From: Eutrigla gurnardus
Lineage: Eukaryota; Chordata; Actinopteri; Perciformes; Triglidae
Reading direction: 5' to 3'
Assembly: GCA_963514095.1 (NCBI GenBank)
Contig: OY741277.1
Coordinates: 9,811,137-9,875,136 of the forward strand
DNA: 64,000 nt
Of the stretch, positions 1-50,692 are shown piece after piece (the stretch's first letter is position 1; each line of letters begins with the position of its first letter). The notes below the pieces were generated by a model. The model had not been told where the DNA came from. It saw nothing but the letters and a program-made list of their open reading frames with translations, and did not search any database. A program made the translations under genes and the position numbers.

Positions 1-3000
1 CATAGGGACACCGTGACACCAGAGGGGAATGTTGGCGAGGTATCAGGACAGTGTACGTGAGTGTCAGGGGAGTGGCTCAGGGTCCAGGATGTGTATCATT
101 CACTCTGTCAATTCACAACGGGAGATTAAAACTCAAGTGTGCTCACAGACACACAAGTGTGTGTGCTGCCATGTCAGTGGATGGTTGTGGTCTGGAAGAT
201 ATTTGCCCGATACTGACCCAAATAGATTGGTGACTACAGGCCAACCTAGGATCAGATTCCATTTTTTTAATAAATAACAATTCAGTAAATGTATTTCTTT
301 GTACTTCTTTATTTTGTTTAGCAAAGTTAAGAAAGCAATCTTTAAGTCAAGCTGAATATTGCCTTATTTAAAGAATGATTCCAGTCACTTCCACTCAGAG
401 AGGCATACAGCAGCTTATTAATAAAACACTGCTATCGAATCGGTTCTCTGTATTGGCCGATAACCAAACCCAGGTATCTCTATCAGTATGGGGACTAAAA
501 AGCAGATCACTGCAATCCCTACTTTTGGGTTCAGTGCCTTGCTCAAGAATGTAGAGTTCAGGGTCCAAGGATCAAACCATCAGCTTTGCTATTGATAGCC
601 AACCCCGTTTTCCATCTGATTACAGATTATTATTATTATCACAGCTGATTTTTATAGTTGTCCAATTGTCTTTTGAATCCATTGACGGGAAATGAAAGGT
701 TGATTTATAGAGGACGATCATGTTTCTCCGAACAGAAAACCTTTTAGATGCTAACGACAAAGTTCTAGGAGCACTCTAATTTCTGCTTTGAATACATAGC
801 AGGATGTCTGTTTGACAGGACAGACTAGATCTAGATATGTAACACCAACCTTCTAGCTTTTAGAAAAGGTTACTCGTGTGGCCTTGGTTTGTGTGTGTTG
901 AAGACAGTCAACCTTTGGTAGAGTCTTCTTATGTGTCAGTACAGTTGAAATCATGTCTTAAGCAGTGTTTATGTCAGTCATATGGGTGTTTTTTTTTGTT
1001 TTTTGTTTTAGTTTTGGTTTCATCCATTGTTCAGAAAACAAAAAGCATGTCATGGGGAATGTAGGTCAGTCTGTTCTGTGTTTTTGTCCAGTTAATCTAC
1101 TACATTCCCAGTTGGTTGTCTTTATTGGGGGATAGGATAGTGGCTCATTGTTTAAGTGTACAGACATCTGATGGGATTCTCCATGTCTCTGATTTGGGAC
1201 ACGTTTGGCTGTCTATACTGTCTCTCTCTGACTGACTTTCTCACTGTGGCTCCGTCTGCTACCTTAAATCATAATAGTTTGATTTACCCACATCCACAGC
1301 AGACTGTTGTTTAGAGTTGTCCAATCCGTTCATCACAATACTTCTCATGCAGTCCTATTTATAGCCTTCTGCAGCATTGCATTGTAGTAACAGGCTGACC
1401 GCTATATTGGAATTGCTGACTGGAGCCTCGAAATGAATAAAATATCAAAAACACACAATAATTCAATAAAGTGTTATCTGATTGGTTTTAAGGCTCAAGA
1501 GAATATTAGCAGGCAGTAGGAATAGCAGAAAACAGCTTTCAACAAAGAAAGGGACCACTTGTCAAAGGAATTTGTTTTGGTGGGGATTGTGCTGACAGCA
1601 CACTTCAGAGCATAAACTAATATATTCCATTCTTTTTTTTATAAGACCTTCAAGAGATGGAAATGTTCAGGCGGTGTTTCCATAACTGGAATAAAATAAG
1701 TCACTACTTCTTTTCCAAGCGAAAACCTTAAGATAGCCTGCAGTGTGTCTAAGCAGTGTTTATGTTATTTAATTTGACCAACTAACAGCAGTAATCTGAC
1801 TCTGACGTCCATGGATTTCAGTGGTGCTGCTCTCGCAAAGCTTGTAATTTGAAGAGCATATCATTTTTGCTTACATCCTGTTTTAAATGTGTGCCGTTTT
1901 CATCTTTACTGCATTCACATTGATCTATCTGTGCACAAACACAAACAACGTCCTTTTCACACGTCCAGGCTTGATTTATTCCAAGTGACTTGATCAGGAA
2001 GGTGTGGTTGTATTAGGGTCATGAAGGAAGTACGTACACTCACTGTAAAAATACACAGACACACACACACAGACACAGACACGCTGACAGTCAGACTAAT
2101 CTGTTAAAGAGACTAGCAGACAGACAACAACATAGGATGACAGGTGGGGTGTGTGGGCTTACGTCTACTTACAAAGGTACGTTTATAATTGATGATGCCA
2201 TGTTGACGAGAACCTTAATTTCACCGGAAGGTTTTTAGTTCTTATTTACTTAATATTTGATCAAATATTGCAGTCTTTTATTCAGTCAAAACCCTTCTAT
2301 GTCTATTTGGGTGAAGATGGCTTCAAAGTCTTCCCAGCATGATCAGCATCTACACTGTGGTATCCCTGCTCACTTAACCCCTAACACACACCAGGGTTTT
2401 GGATGATTGACCTTTAATGAATGTCCTTGAGCGTACATGTATGTTACTATTCTAACGTTACTGTGATGTCCATATCAAACCAACTAAACCAAAACTAGCA
2501 CTACTGTCTCAGTGTTTACAATTCTAAAGTGTTGACATAGAGTTGTTTGGCAGGCAAAACAATTTAGTGGCCTTTGAAAATTCAAGTGATTGCCATAGTG
2601 GCATTATAATTATCATTATTAATATATCTGAGGAAAATAATAATGGTGCCGGGGCTAATCGAATTAACTATGTCTATAGGCCTTGGTGATGTTCTGAGCA
2701 TGCCCTGCTTTTGAGAAATGTTGATCGGCCTGACAGGTGTTGCCGTTTCTGCTATAGTTTTTGTAACTAATTGTTTTAAATTAACAGCTGCTTCTACGCA
2801 ACTCCATTATATTTGTGAAAACATGATTTCTGTAGCTTTTCTTTGCTGGGGAATATAGGACAAGTCAAATTTATATTCACTGTTATACATAAAACATTTT
2901 TCAACATACATGGACTACATTTTTTGTGACTGATGCAAAATATGCACAACTCACCTGTAACGATCTCAAAACATACAACATGAAAACAAACATCTATATA

Positions 3001-3416
3001 TTGTATGTGTGCAAATAATCTTCTGGGGGAGACATGGATGCTTTTACCAAATCAAGCAAGTTCACCAAAAGGTTATTCGTTGTTGTATTATATTTGCTTC
3101 CCTGTGTGAACAGCAAATTCCATTTCTGTTATCCTTTTTCACTTTGTGGCTTCATGGCTGCTCTCCTTTTGCCCTGGTTGATTTTAGACCACATGAGTCT
3201 ACAGCACCTTTGGCAGTTGGAAAATAATTCACCATCTAGCCTGTTAGCCTGTTGAAACTTTAAAAAAAAAGTTAATTTCAATGTGATAAATACCTCAAGC
3301 CTTGACAGATTTAAAAGGAATGTGAAAGAAACATGTCCTTGTTAATGCTGTTCAGTCAAGTGAAAAGAACTGAGTGGTTCTGAAGATCCATTAGTAACCG
3401 TGTGTGTGTGTGTGCG

Positions 3417-3466
<50 letters not shown>

Positions 3467-5325
3467 CCCATTTGTAACTCTCACTGTCGAGGCTGGCTCA
3501 TTCTCACTCTGTGGGAGTCGAGGCTTTTCCTAAAGGAGTCTTTGTGCCTGTTAGAGAGAGAGAGAGGGAGAGTGGACGTTATGGTGAGACGAACAGCGAG
3601 CAGGAGGGAGGGAAGTATACTAGCTGACTGTGTTAAACCTGGCTGGGTCCCAGTACCACCGTTTCACTGAGTCCAGTTTCCGTTCGAAAAAAGAAAAAAC
3701 ACAGACTCACTCAAAAAATCCAAACATTTTACATTCACAGATCTCTTATGACTCTTGAAAGTAATTTCCTTCAGTGTAGTCAGAGCACCTTGCAGTTATT
3801 AATTGATAAGCACTGCTATTAGACTCCTGACTAGATTATGATGAACGCTGTAAAACCCTGAAGTACAGCCTGTTATCCCATGATGCATCCAATGAAAAAG
3901 CACTTTCTGCATTGCATAATGAGTCAATGACACTATGGGTCGTGTGGGTGAGAGTATGTTGATATCCGACTTAGCCGTTAATGGTTAACCGTAGCCAGGT
4001 TAGAGTCCACTCACCGCGCTGTTGATGTTCATCTGCATTCTTCCAACGCCCCGCTCTCCTCACCTTTACGCTGGGCAGGAGTACTTTAAGGGATACTGGA
4101 TAATACACACACATTCTTCCCATGAGTGTGCCCTAATCCTTGGAGCTTGATTTATAAACAGCCTGTCACTTATTGCTCTTTTGGAAACCCTTAATCAAGA
4201 CAAGGAGTGTTTTTTTTTTCTTTTTCACGTGAGTGGGATGTTTAACTTTTCTTATCTAAGGTTAATATTTGTGCCGTGGAGACAGAGAGAGAGAGGGAGA
4301 GTGCATGCTGAAATGCGTGCTTATAGAATAGCTGTTCACCGTTGTTAATGGAATGAAATGTTTGATTTCTGTCCAGTCAGCTGTGTCTGTCAGGCCAAGT
4401 ACAGTTTGTGTTGGGTTGAGGTCAAATGTGCAGATAGCAGCATTTCGTCACCAGCATGTCATTGACATCTGGCACTTCTCCGTCCATAGGAGCTGTCGTT
4501 AAAGTGTGGTGTGTGTTCTTATCTGTTGTTTCGGGTTTTCATAGAGCTATGCTATTGTCAACATTTCAATTATGAATGGTATGAGCCAAGCAAATGTCTT
4601 ATGACCTTCTAAATATCGCTGTTTTGATTTGGTTTTGATGCTCTAAAATGTGTTTACAATACTAAAATTCCAATGTTATCAGATGGTTTCGGTCGCTTTT
4701 GCATTACCTGACTGTTGAAACTTATTATTATTGCAGGACATTTTCCTTAAAGTTTTTGAAAGCAGAAATGATGTGACACTACAGTATTTTCTAAACGTAT
4801 GAGTGTTTAGGAGTGATATTAGAGAGGGTGATATTAATGAATAAATTGTTATTTACATGTGTTAAACAGATTGAATAAGCAGCAGCTCAGGGCTAGATCA
4901 ACAAAAGCAAGTTTGTGTCACAGAAACAGAATAAAGTAACTGGCATTCAGGCTGCTCCTGAGGTGGTGGTATTGGGTTGTGCTCATTACGTTGTTGTGTT
5001 GTGTAACCAAGGCAAACGTGTTTCGGACAAACCAAGTTTATCTACATAATTTAAATCATGTAATGAGAGACTTAATAGAAATTAGTCAGAATGAAATGAA
5101 AACAGGTTTTTTCTGACTTACTTGACTTAATCAAATTTTATGTCCTTGATGGATCAGATAATGAATTGATTTGTGAATTGTAAATCTGATATTCAAGTAC
5201 AACATGTGATGCTGTTTTGTTTTGAACATACTTTGCTAAAGTCCTACATGTTAACCAAAGTGCAATGTAGGAAACTATAATAAAGTTAATAATATGTAAT
5301 GTATCTTCCCTTTGTCATCTCCCAG
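1..5325 (+). other. cobl: cobl intron 1 (3' part)
   Basis: No coding exon was recognised in this 5.3 kb. It ends in the acceptor TCTCCCAG before 5326. It is AT-rich with a GT microsatellite at 3400-3464 and short GA-rich patches near 3554-3570 and 4284-4297. The upstream exon carrying the start codon should lie before position 1. The open frames present are short, lack similarity to anything I know and look like chance. Confidence 0.7.
3400..3464. repeat. (GT)n microsatellite, interrupted
   Basis: About 65 bp of TG dinucleotides with two C interruptions near the 5' end, inside cobl intron 1. Confidence 0.97.
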
Positions 5326-42062
<36,737 letters not shown>

Positions 42063-43003
42063 GAGGGGAAGCCCACAGCACCGCAACACGGAATACATTT
42101 ATCATCATTATTATTAATTCATTTCAGTTTCTGGTTGTTGTTTTTCTTGTTTTTTTGTTTTGTTTTTTAGGTCATTGTACTTTTGCGACAGACATTTGGA
42201 AAACTGGAATGAGTGACATATTTTTGATGGAATGCTATTTGGAAGTTTTGGGGAACATCATACGAAAAGAGGCTTCATCATGCTGGCTACTGGTCTGGGG
42301 CCCCATGCTTAAAGTGATGCACTAAAACTCAAGAAATTAGTATAAAAGGGTGAATGACTTTTTCTAGTATGTTGAATATTGCTCTCTTAGTAGCCAAACA
42401 GCAGTAACATCTACCTGATAAAGGTGTCGCATATGAAAGTTAATTCCACTCATAATATCAGATCTCTCAGTTAGCTTCTAACAAGCTTGCTGGAAAGAGT
42501 TTATGTCCGTTTTTATAACATACGTTCCTATTTTGCCATCTGTACTTGAATTCAGTAGTTTTAACTGGAACGTTGTACAAACTGTGTGCCAATGAAAGCA
42601 GATTGAAATGGTTTATTCTACGTTCAAATCTTTTTTTTTTTTCATGTTTTAGTTCTTATCTCTTTTTTTTTATACAGTTAAGTTATGGATGCCTTATACT
42701 ATTGCTCAGTCAGTGTTATGTATATGATGTTTTCCTGTAAAAATTCCATATGGGGTGCAATATGTTGGATCTGATGATGTTTCCAGATTTGAACTACTTA
42801 ATATTTGTTCAAGAAATTAAGATAACTGAAAACTTAAGTACACTTTAGAAAAATAATGGATAGATTCATTAAGAATGTTTGATTTTTTTTTTTTTTTTTA
42901 ATCCAGATCTGGTCCACAATGCCAACTTCTACAGTTCTTGGTCGTGACTGACTAGTGCCTTCTAGCTCAAATATACTGCTGTTTTTAGCCTCCAACATTT
43001 GTG

Positions 43004-43031
43004 CTGCTATACAAATATATTTGTATAGCAG
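43004..43031. repeat. perfect 28-bp palindrome in cobl 3' UTR
   Basis: CTGCTATACAAATA followed immediately by its exact reverse complement TATTTGTATAGCAG. It would form a cruciform in DNA or a hairpin with a minimal loop in RNA. Confidence 0.97.
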
Positions 43032-43868
43032 TGATATGACTGACTGTGCCTTTGATGTAACTAGATAAGTAGGAGAAATTGAGATTAACCCTTCCTAGAC
43101 ATTTCAACACTGTTGAAGCACTCTTAGTGAAGTATATTCATGGTGGATGTCGCCGCGAGCACAGAGATCAAATAACTAAACGGCAAGTCACTACCAATAT
43201 GTAGTGTCTATGTAAACAAAGCACCAGTCATAGGAAAGAAGTAGTTTAGATTATCTATGTCTTTGATGTAGCTAAGTGCTTTTGGATTCCATTGTGCTCC
43301 ACTGAAGAGGAAGTTTACAGTATGAAGTAGCATTGGTTGACAGAGGGAGAGTGGACCGCTGCCATTAAATGGTGTTGCTGTGGATAAAGAAGGATGTCTA
43401 TGGGGACTCATCTGTAGAATGAAAAACCTAGAGCATCCATATTCAGGTGTAAACACTTGCTGCTGTGGATTGTGAGATAAATCTGAGTTAAGGGAATTGA
43501 AGTCCTAGTTTTATAGAGATTTATGTTCATTCATGCTCAATTTCAAAACACTTAAAATATTTGTATTATTTTATGTTTGTGAAAACCTAAAGAGATTTTC
43601 TGCTTTTTTTTTCTCTAACTAGAAGGGACTATTTCATTTTTGTTAGGTGGTTTCATCTACACGCAATAGCCTAAAGCACGTTGTAGCATTGTATATTTTG
43701 TACACTAAAGAATGATCATCGCAGTGAAAGATTTGATTTAAATCTTTAATAGAGAGCTATTTCACTGATAGTGTGAATATTTTATAAGCTATTGCTTTTC
43801 AAAGTTTTAAGTGCACATTGTTTTTTTGGAAAGGTTGCACATTTTTTGTCTACCCTCATTTTTGATTC

Positions 43869-43874
43869 AATAAA
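43869..43874 (+). terminator. cobl: cobl polyadenylation signal AATAAA
   Basis: TTCAATAAAGCATTTTGCAA, a canonical AATAAA followed within 20 bases by CAA/CAAG cleavage-type sequence and downstream by a T/GT-rich region (43920-43975). Confidence 0.8.
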
Positions 43875-43890
43875 GCATTTTGCAATCAAG

Positions 43891-46400
43891 TGAAAAATTA
43901 TTTACAGAATTTAATACATTCCTGTATTGTATCTTTATTCAATCAGAATTTGTCATTGTGATGTGCCTGTGCCATTCCCAGCACCGTGGATGCAGACTGT
44001 GGTCATCCTGCTGTCCTTATGGAATATATTGTAACCTCTCTCTCTTTTTGCCACATCACAGATGAGCTACTATTCCAGATAGCACTCATGACCCTGACTC
44101 ATCACTATGTGGTCACATGAAATGACTCAGAACTTCACCCAAACCTGCATTCCTGATTTCTGAAATGCTAGTCATTGTGCCCCTCCACCTTCCACCAGTG
44201 ACTGCATGTACACATTAGTTGCAAACCCACACAGAAGTACACAGTGCAGACACATCGGTGGATAAATGTCAGTGGTCTTTGATCTCATTGACTGAGAGGA
44301 AGTGAAGTGACATAAACCTACGCTTTCGATCGGCTCACCCATTCTTAACAAATGCTGGATCTCTTTAAAAAACAATCTTCTTTTCAGTGCAAAGTTGTAA
44401 CCAGATAGAATGTGAGTTACTGCAACTTAATGGCCTGGTTTTCAGAGATGTAAAGTAAAAGCTGGCAGTGGAATAAGGCAGAGTGCATAAGGGCGATCTT
44501 GGCTGCGTTGGCCAGAGAGAGCTGTAAATTCCTGCAGAGGACCACAGGCTCTTTTGTGGGTCAAAATCCATGCTCACTCTACAGTAATTCTAATCTGCTT
44601 TACAAATCTCTGAAGAGTATACTGGGTGGATGTGTGTCCGTGTGTGAGTGATATTTCTAAGTATGTACGTGGGTTTGAGCCTGTGTTATGGTTCCAAACC
44701 ATATAAAACCGACAACATAAATAACCTCTGAATCAAGCATTACCAGAAGATCACACCACATAATTCAAGACAATTCAGTTTAGTTTTGGCTTTGGTGACG
44801 CGTAAACAACCTTATTGGTTGAGCTTGTTGCCATAAAAGTTTCATATTTAGGGCCTAAGGCTGGCCACTTTGGTGAAAGCCATTCCATCACTGCGTCGGC
44901 TTATATTACACAGCTTTGTTGGTCTTGGCTGGCTGACTTATGAGTGATGGACACGGTGAAGCCGACTACCAGCAGGGGTTTGTGTTGACTTTGTTTTCTG
45001 ATGTGGGGTAGTCTACTATGTATCTGATCAATCACTTTCAACAAAAGGTCTGTGTGCTGCTGAATGTCTGATGAAGCAAAATCACCATAATGGATGTTTA
45101 CTTAATGTCTCAGTGTCGGTCTCACAGGAAGAATGCTTTGTCGCCCGGTGGCACCCGGAATATGAGTGACATGATAATGTGTGTTTGTTTGTAAGTATGT
45201 GCATGATGCAACGGCAACACAATGTCTGCTCTTTGAATGCGTGCATACACACTGAGGGGCACACCGTGTGAGCCCCCCGCCACTGTTGTCCTGATCCAGA
45301 CTCGTACACACATCTCAGGAATGATGACCTTTTGTACTTCAGACTCCCATGGTGTGTTCTCATCACTTAAGCTTATCCAAGTCTGAAATATCACATGCAT
45401 GCAAAATGAAGTGAACGCAGGGTTATCCCCGGTGTCACGTCAGTCTGAGGCAAAGCTTTATCTTGACAGTGCTGCGGGCTTCTATTCCTTTGGTGCGTGT
45501 CACTCCCAACAAATCTATTGTTTATAAATGTTGAAGTAGTTATGAGACTTTTAATTAAACATGAGCTGAATGTACACCTGTTGCCATCAGTCATGTAAAC
45601 ATCAGACGGTCTTGTGCAATATCCTCCCGGGGCTCCGAAGGATAAAAACACAACAGTCCCAGGGAGGTAACTCTGGTGCAATGAGATTTGACCCGCAGTT
45701 GTGCAACATGCATTGTGATTGTGTTAGTCAGAGCAGGGCTTTAAATAAAGGGGGAACACTATTCTTGCCATGTGACCACCTTGGTTTACCATTTAAATCC
45801 AGAAAGGATTTTTAGGTAATAATCTCACTTGCACGTGAAAACACCATGCATTCACCCTGTTACGTTGTTATACATTGTTCTGACAGTTTCAACCTTGTTT
45901 AGAGGCAGAAGTGAAACCAACTTCAAGTTCCATTCATCTTCATTCATTGTCAATTAACAGCAGAATCCTCTGTGCCCAGACCTACATTGAACATCATTGT
46001 TGTTCTCACTTATATCTCTAATATCCTTAAATGCAAATTAATTTAACAACCTGGCCGGACCAGAGTCAAGCTTATGTTATTTGGGTTTGCCCTTACATTG
46101 GCCATCATCAAAAATACTAAATGTGAGTTTTTCATACAGGTGAGATGATTGCAACAACTTTGTGTCATTTAAGTCCGGGAATAATACAAATAAAAAAACC
46201 GTTAACTTGAACATACAGTATAACCTGGTAAAAAATAAACTGTGCGACGCCCTGTTTATTCGCGTTGTTTCACTTTAAAGGTGCAGCTCTTACATGTGTT
46301 ATAAAAAGCACACTGACTCCAGCGAGACAGCTCCTCAAAAACACAGCGGAATCCTCTCAACACGCCCTTCTTCCCATAAGACCTGAACGCCGCATTAATC
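43891..46400. other. intergenic region between cobl and grb10
   Basis: 2.5 kb. No gene, RNA or mobile element was recognised on either strand. Short open frames here have no recognisable similarity. Confidence 0.6.
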
Positions 46401-46500
46401 ACCGTTCCCTTGTGGGCGTGGCCTACTCCGAGGGGGAGGAGATGTTTGTGTGCGTGCGTGTGTGAGTGAGTGAGTGAGCGTGTCTGTGTGTGTGTATCCT
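46400..46500 (+). promoter_or_regulatory. grb10: candidate grb10 promoter, GC box
   Basis: GTGGGCGTGGCC at 46412-46423 is a Sp/KLF-type GC box. No TATA box is evident. CpG density rises sharply from here to about 47150, unlike the surrounding DNA. A GTGCGTGCGTGTGTGAGTGA-type repeat (46446-46496) separates the GC box from the candidate exon. Confidence 0.5.
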
Positions 46501-46705
46501 CCCCGGCCGCAATGAGATGAGCTGCCTGCAGTCTTTGCGGCCACTGTTTTCGCCTCCTCCTCTTCTTGCCTCAGTGTATCTGTCCAGTCCGGGAATGTTG
46601 ACCGCCGTGGCCTGATCCGACGCCCGCCGAGTGTCCCTTCCTCTCCCGCCTGCCGCTCTCCGTGTCCGTGTCTCGAGGGTCGTGGCCTGCCTCTACAGCT
46701 CTGAG
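46501..46705 (+). other. grb10: candidate non-coding first exon of grb10
   Basis: CpG-rich segment ending CTCTGAG|GTGAGTGC, a strong splice donor at 46706. No long coding frame. It holds a 2-codon upstream ORF (46512-46520) and a 32-codon upstream ORF (46517-46615, starting MSCLQSLRPL). Position and orientation fit the 5' UTR exon of the gene whose first coding exon is at 60531. The start is a guess; only the donor is clear. Confidence 0.5.
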
Positions 46706-49700
46706 GTGAGTGCATGTTACCGGATGAAGACGCAGTTCTCACGCTTCTTGTGGGAGGGGGGGATAACAAAAAAAAGTCCGCAAAGTGTGTAATAAAAGTT
46801 TCACGCGCTGCTGTAGTGACACGCACTGTTTTGCGTGGTTCGGAACACACGTGCGGCGCTGCGCGTAACCGTCTCGCGGGACCCGGGTCCGTGCCCTCCT
46901 CTCCGCGGCTCGTCATTGAACTTTGAAAACAAGTTTATTCACAGGATCCGACCGTTGCGATGTAACTGCATCTACTTTGCTGTGTTTGTACTGGTGGAAA
47001 AGCTTCCACCGTGGACTGTTCCGAGGTCAGTACGCGTGTCGGTACGCTTCTGAATCTCGTGCACTTTTCTGCACCTTACCCCAACCTTTGCTGTGATCCG
47101 GGCGTCTCCCGGGGGAACAGTATTTTGATCCCAACCGTCCTTGTTTACGGTTGCGTAACAGCGGTCCACAATGGCCCATAGCCAGCAGGACTCCAGCTCC
47201 CCGCTTTGCCCCCCCCCCCAAACTCAATTCTGTGACAGTTTCGCCAGTCTCGTCTTATCGCCTTATCCTTTTGGCAGCATTTGCTTTGGGGGTGGGGAGG
47301 GGAGAGAGAGAGAGGCGTTTTCCCAGGGATACCAATGCAGCGTTACTGCAGTGGTCCCCATAGTGGACTCCGGTGTCCCCTGAAGGTCCTTGGGTGGGTT
47401 TCAAGGGGTCCTTGGTGAAGTGTGGAACTGACTGTAAAAAGTGGTTTGGCAGCTCTGAAGTCGGTATAACGTGGAGAGCATTCTCAGAGTCAGTGTGTTG
47501 GGAAGTCTTATCATATTGGGCTTCTGTGATGTTTATTTGATGCGAAATTCTTTTGGAATCCTCGGCCCACTCCCCATTCGTTTCACAAAATTCAGCTATT
47601 TCACCAAATACTTTAAATGCACCCTACCTGTAGGTGCACAGGTCCTCTGTTGTTTCAGTGTGATATTTGTTTCAAAAGCCTGCTGTTGCTTCAGTCGGTA
47701 ATACAGCGTTTTGCCTCAATTATAAAGGATCGTGTTACTTTGAGAAACCCTGTTTCATGATGGTAACACTAATGCAAAGGGTGCATGAATGAGAGTGAAA
47801 GAAAGATCTTGAACACCATCCAATCTAACTTAATGTGTGCTGTGACAGAGCAACTCCTCAAAGATGTATGGTTTAATCTGCCCCATCATTTAGGCAAACT
47901 TCCAAATCAATCTCTTTATTGACCGCATGTGGTCTCTGCAGAAAGTTGCATAACCACCCAAATTTATGATTCTGGGAACGATCGACTTCGCTGTGTGTGT
48001 TTTGAATACAGATCAGGGCTCTCGCTGGGAACGTGGAGTTAGACTGGAAGGAGGTGCACAGGAAACCGATGCACACGGGCAGATCTTTTTAAGGTAGTGC
48101 TTATCTAAATCTGTCGGTGCGCATTTTCAAGAGGAAAAACTTGTTGAAATCCCCTCTGAGTGGTCAAAATGTGGGTTAAACTCAATTTGGGTTTGTCAGC
48201 TCCAAAGTCATTGAATGAAGTCATTCAATACTTACTGGCTCAATTCCGATTGGATTAATTAAAACCCTGTAAACTGAAATGTATAAGTATTTCTTAATCT
48301 CAACGTACATATCCGAAGCAAAGCTAAGCTCAGTCAGCAACCGATCTGGAGCCACTGATGTGAAACACACAATCCGGCCAACCACCGATATTCCACTCAT
48401 CTTGGCAACCTACACTGGAGCACTTAGATACTGCACACATGCATGGCCCTCTCCGCATGTTAACCTCTAAAGTGCGGTTGAATATGAAGTAGTCACTCTG
48501 ATCACATGGCTGCTGCTACATACAGTCTGAAAATGCGCCAAAGTCGCGTCTTTTCAAGCATGTCATTTTTTTGGCACTTCCCCATTTATAGCCAAAGGAT
48601 TTCTCTTCCTCGCCGCTGCCCATTATTTCCAGCTTTCTTTCATTTAATTATGTTGTGGTCACATCTCCATGCACATGGCAACCGCTCTCACTGCGGTTTC
48701 TTTTCACCCCCTCTCAGCACCAGTCCTGCTATTTCAAGTCCATGCTCAGTAAGCACAGGCATGACGGGGCATGAACTCTGCAAGACTGCAGGCTGCCAAA
48801 AGGCTGCTGACTGCACATATTGCACATAATTATACTTACAATAAGCTATACTCAACTTGCTCTAGGATTCCGACCTACGTGTTTTTGTCTTTTTGAGAAA
48901 CTGTTATGAATGTAAAATGCATTCGCTTCGGCCGCTCATACAATTGAAATAGTGTGTGCTTGGCAGTGACGACCCTTGAGATTTGTTGCATAACCAAAAC
49001 CATAGCATTGTAAATGTAAGCACTTTTATTGATGCACATAAGGTTGGATACCCTCCTTGACCTTGCTTGTATACATGCATAGAGTTTTCGTTGCCATCCA
49101 GGGGGAAAAGTGGCAGAGATATCCTATTAGCTGGTATCGGTGGTATAAGAGCTTGTGGTCGTGCTCCAGGCAGCATTCCATTGGGTCTTGCGTCAGCCAG
49201 CAGTCATTCAGCACTGGTTAGTCTAGGCTTATACACTGTTAATACCCCCTCCCTGATGTCATGACACCATTAACCCAAGCCTGCTGGGGGACCACAGCAC
49301 AGTTCATGCCGGTAGACCAACTGCCTGGATCTAAAAGCAGAGCAACTTCACCATCTGCACCTAAACGCTCAGCTGGGTCGTCAGTGGTCAAAAAGTTATC
49401 CAGTGATGTTCGGGACTGCTATTTGTTTGTTTCTTTTTGTTAACATTAAGTTTGTACTGTTGCCTAAATGGGTGTCTTTTCTAGAAATCACTCTTCTGTT
49501 CAAATGTTTGGGTTACCACATACTTGGCCTGAAAGCATGCGACACACTTTTACATTTAGGTTGGGTTCAACTGGTATTTACCTACAAGTGAACAGTCCTT
49601 AACACTCATGTGACTACTTATTGTTGACCCATAGCCCAATTCATGTTCTCAGTATACTCAGTATCTCAAGTATAACCACTGTGTTATCATCTTATGTGTT

Positions 49701-49735
49701 GTATGGAGTCATTTCCAAGATCCTTGCCAGAGGAA

Positions 49736-49751
49736 CCCCCCCCCCCCCCCA
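49736..49751. repeat. poly-C tract
   Basis: About 16 consecutive C bases. Confidence 0.9.
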
Positions 49752-50692
49752 CCTCCTACTCCATACTGTAGATATGGTCCTATACACATCGGATTCCACT
49801 CCTGACCTAAGGTGATGCAAAGCTTGTCAAACCACCAAAGTGTACAGTGGATTGGGTTTCTCACTATCTGGTGTTAGTCCAAATGTGGCTGAAACCTAAG
49901 CCTGCGTGAGAGGCGGGAATGTTGCCTTCATTCTGTAGGTAACTGAACACCTGAGGGACCACATGCTCGGGTGGCTAAAGGTAATGTGGTGTGGCTGCAC
50001 AGTGATGCTTCAGACGGAACGATCCCTCTGACTGTCATTCCCGAAGACGATCTGGGCTTTATTAGGGTCGGAAAATACATTTGAAGAATTTCTCTTTTAT
50101 GTGAGATTTATATTTGCAGTACACCTTTGAACCACATGAGGGAGCCTGAATGTCCGTATTGTTTTGATAAGTGTAGCGTACTTATAACATTGATTCTAAT
50201 ATGAAAGGCTAGCACACATTCTGATTGTTTCACTGATGACAGGAAATGAAAGGAATGAGATGGCCTGTTAACTGCCTAAATGCATTTGTATGGCCTCATA
50301 AGTATCAAACATGTTACACGCATACATAAAACAAAGTTGTGAATTATCAAATGTATATTTTTTCCCCAAAATGATGTTTACCCATTCAAGATAATATAAA
50401 GTGATGCAGAATTTACCTATTGTGAAGCCTATTGTGAATTGCGTCGCAATGTTTTGTAATTTTTTGAAAGTGGGTCCCCAGAAAACAAGTTTGGAAACCC
50501 TGCCCTTAAACACATGTGCACTATTTGTATACCCGTTCTCGTGATCTCTCGCCTTCATCTCTACATCTCTGTCATCTCGTCGTTCATCTCACTCTTTGTC
50601 CCTCTGTCTGGCCCTTTTTCTCTAGCTAGCCTCTCTCACCTAGTTTCACACTCTAGATCTCTGTCTGTCTCCGTCTGTTGATCCAGCTCACC

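Larger units (their letters stand above)
42063..43890 (+). other. cobl: cobl 3' UTR
   Basis: AT-rich 1.83 kb from the stop to about 16 bases past the poly-A signal. It contains several T runs (e.g. 42630-42672, 42886-42899), TGTA/ATTTA-type patches and a perfect 28-bp palindrome at 43004-43031. The end is inferred from the signal at 43869. Confidence 0.75.

Noticed and set aside
46395..46916. 173-codon minus-strand frame across the CpG-rich promoter
   Set aside because: GC-rich DNA has few stops by chance; the plus-strand donor and gene order explain the region better.
47340..50512. CAGTGGTCCCCATAGTGG near 47349 and GTGGGTCCCCAGAAAACAAG near 50470 as two ends of one transposon
   Set aside because: Each resembles common fish repeat ends, but they are 3 kb apart with no matching inverted repeats or duplication.
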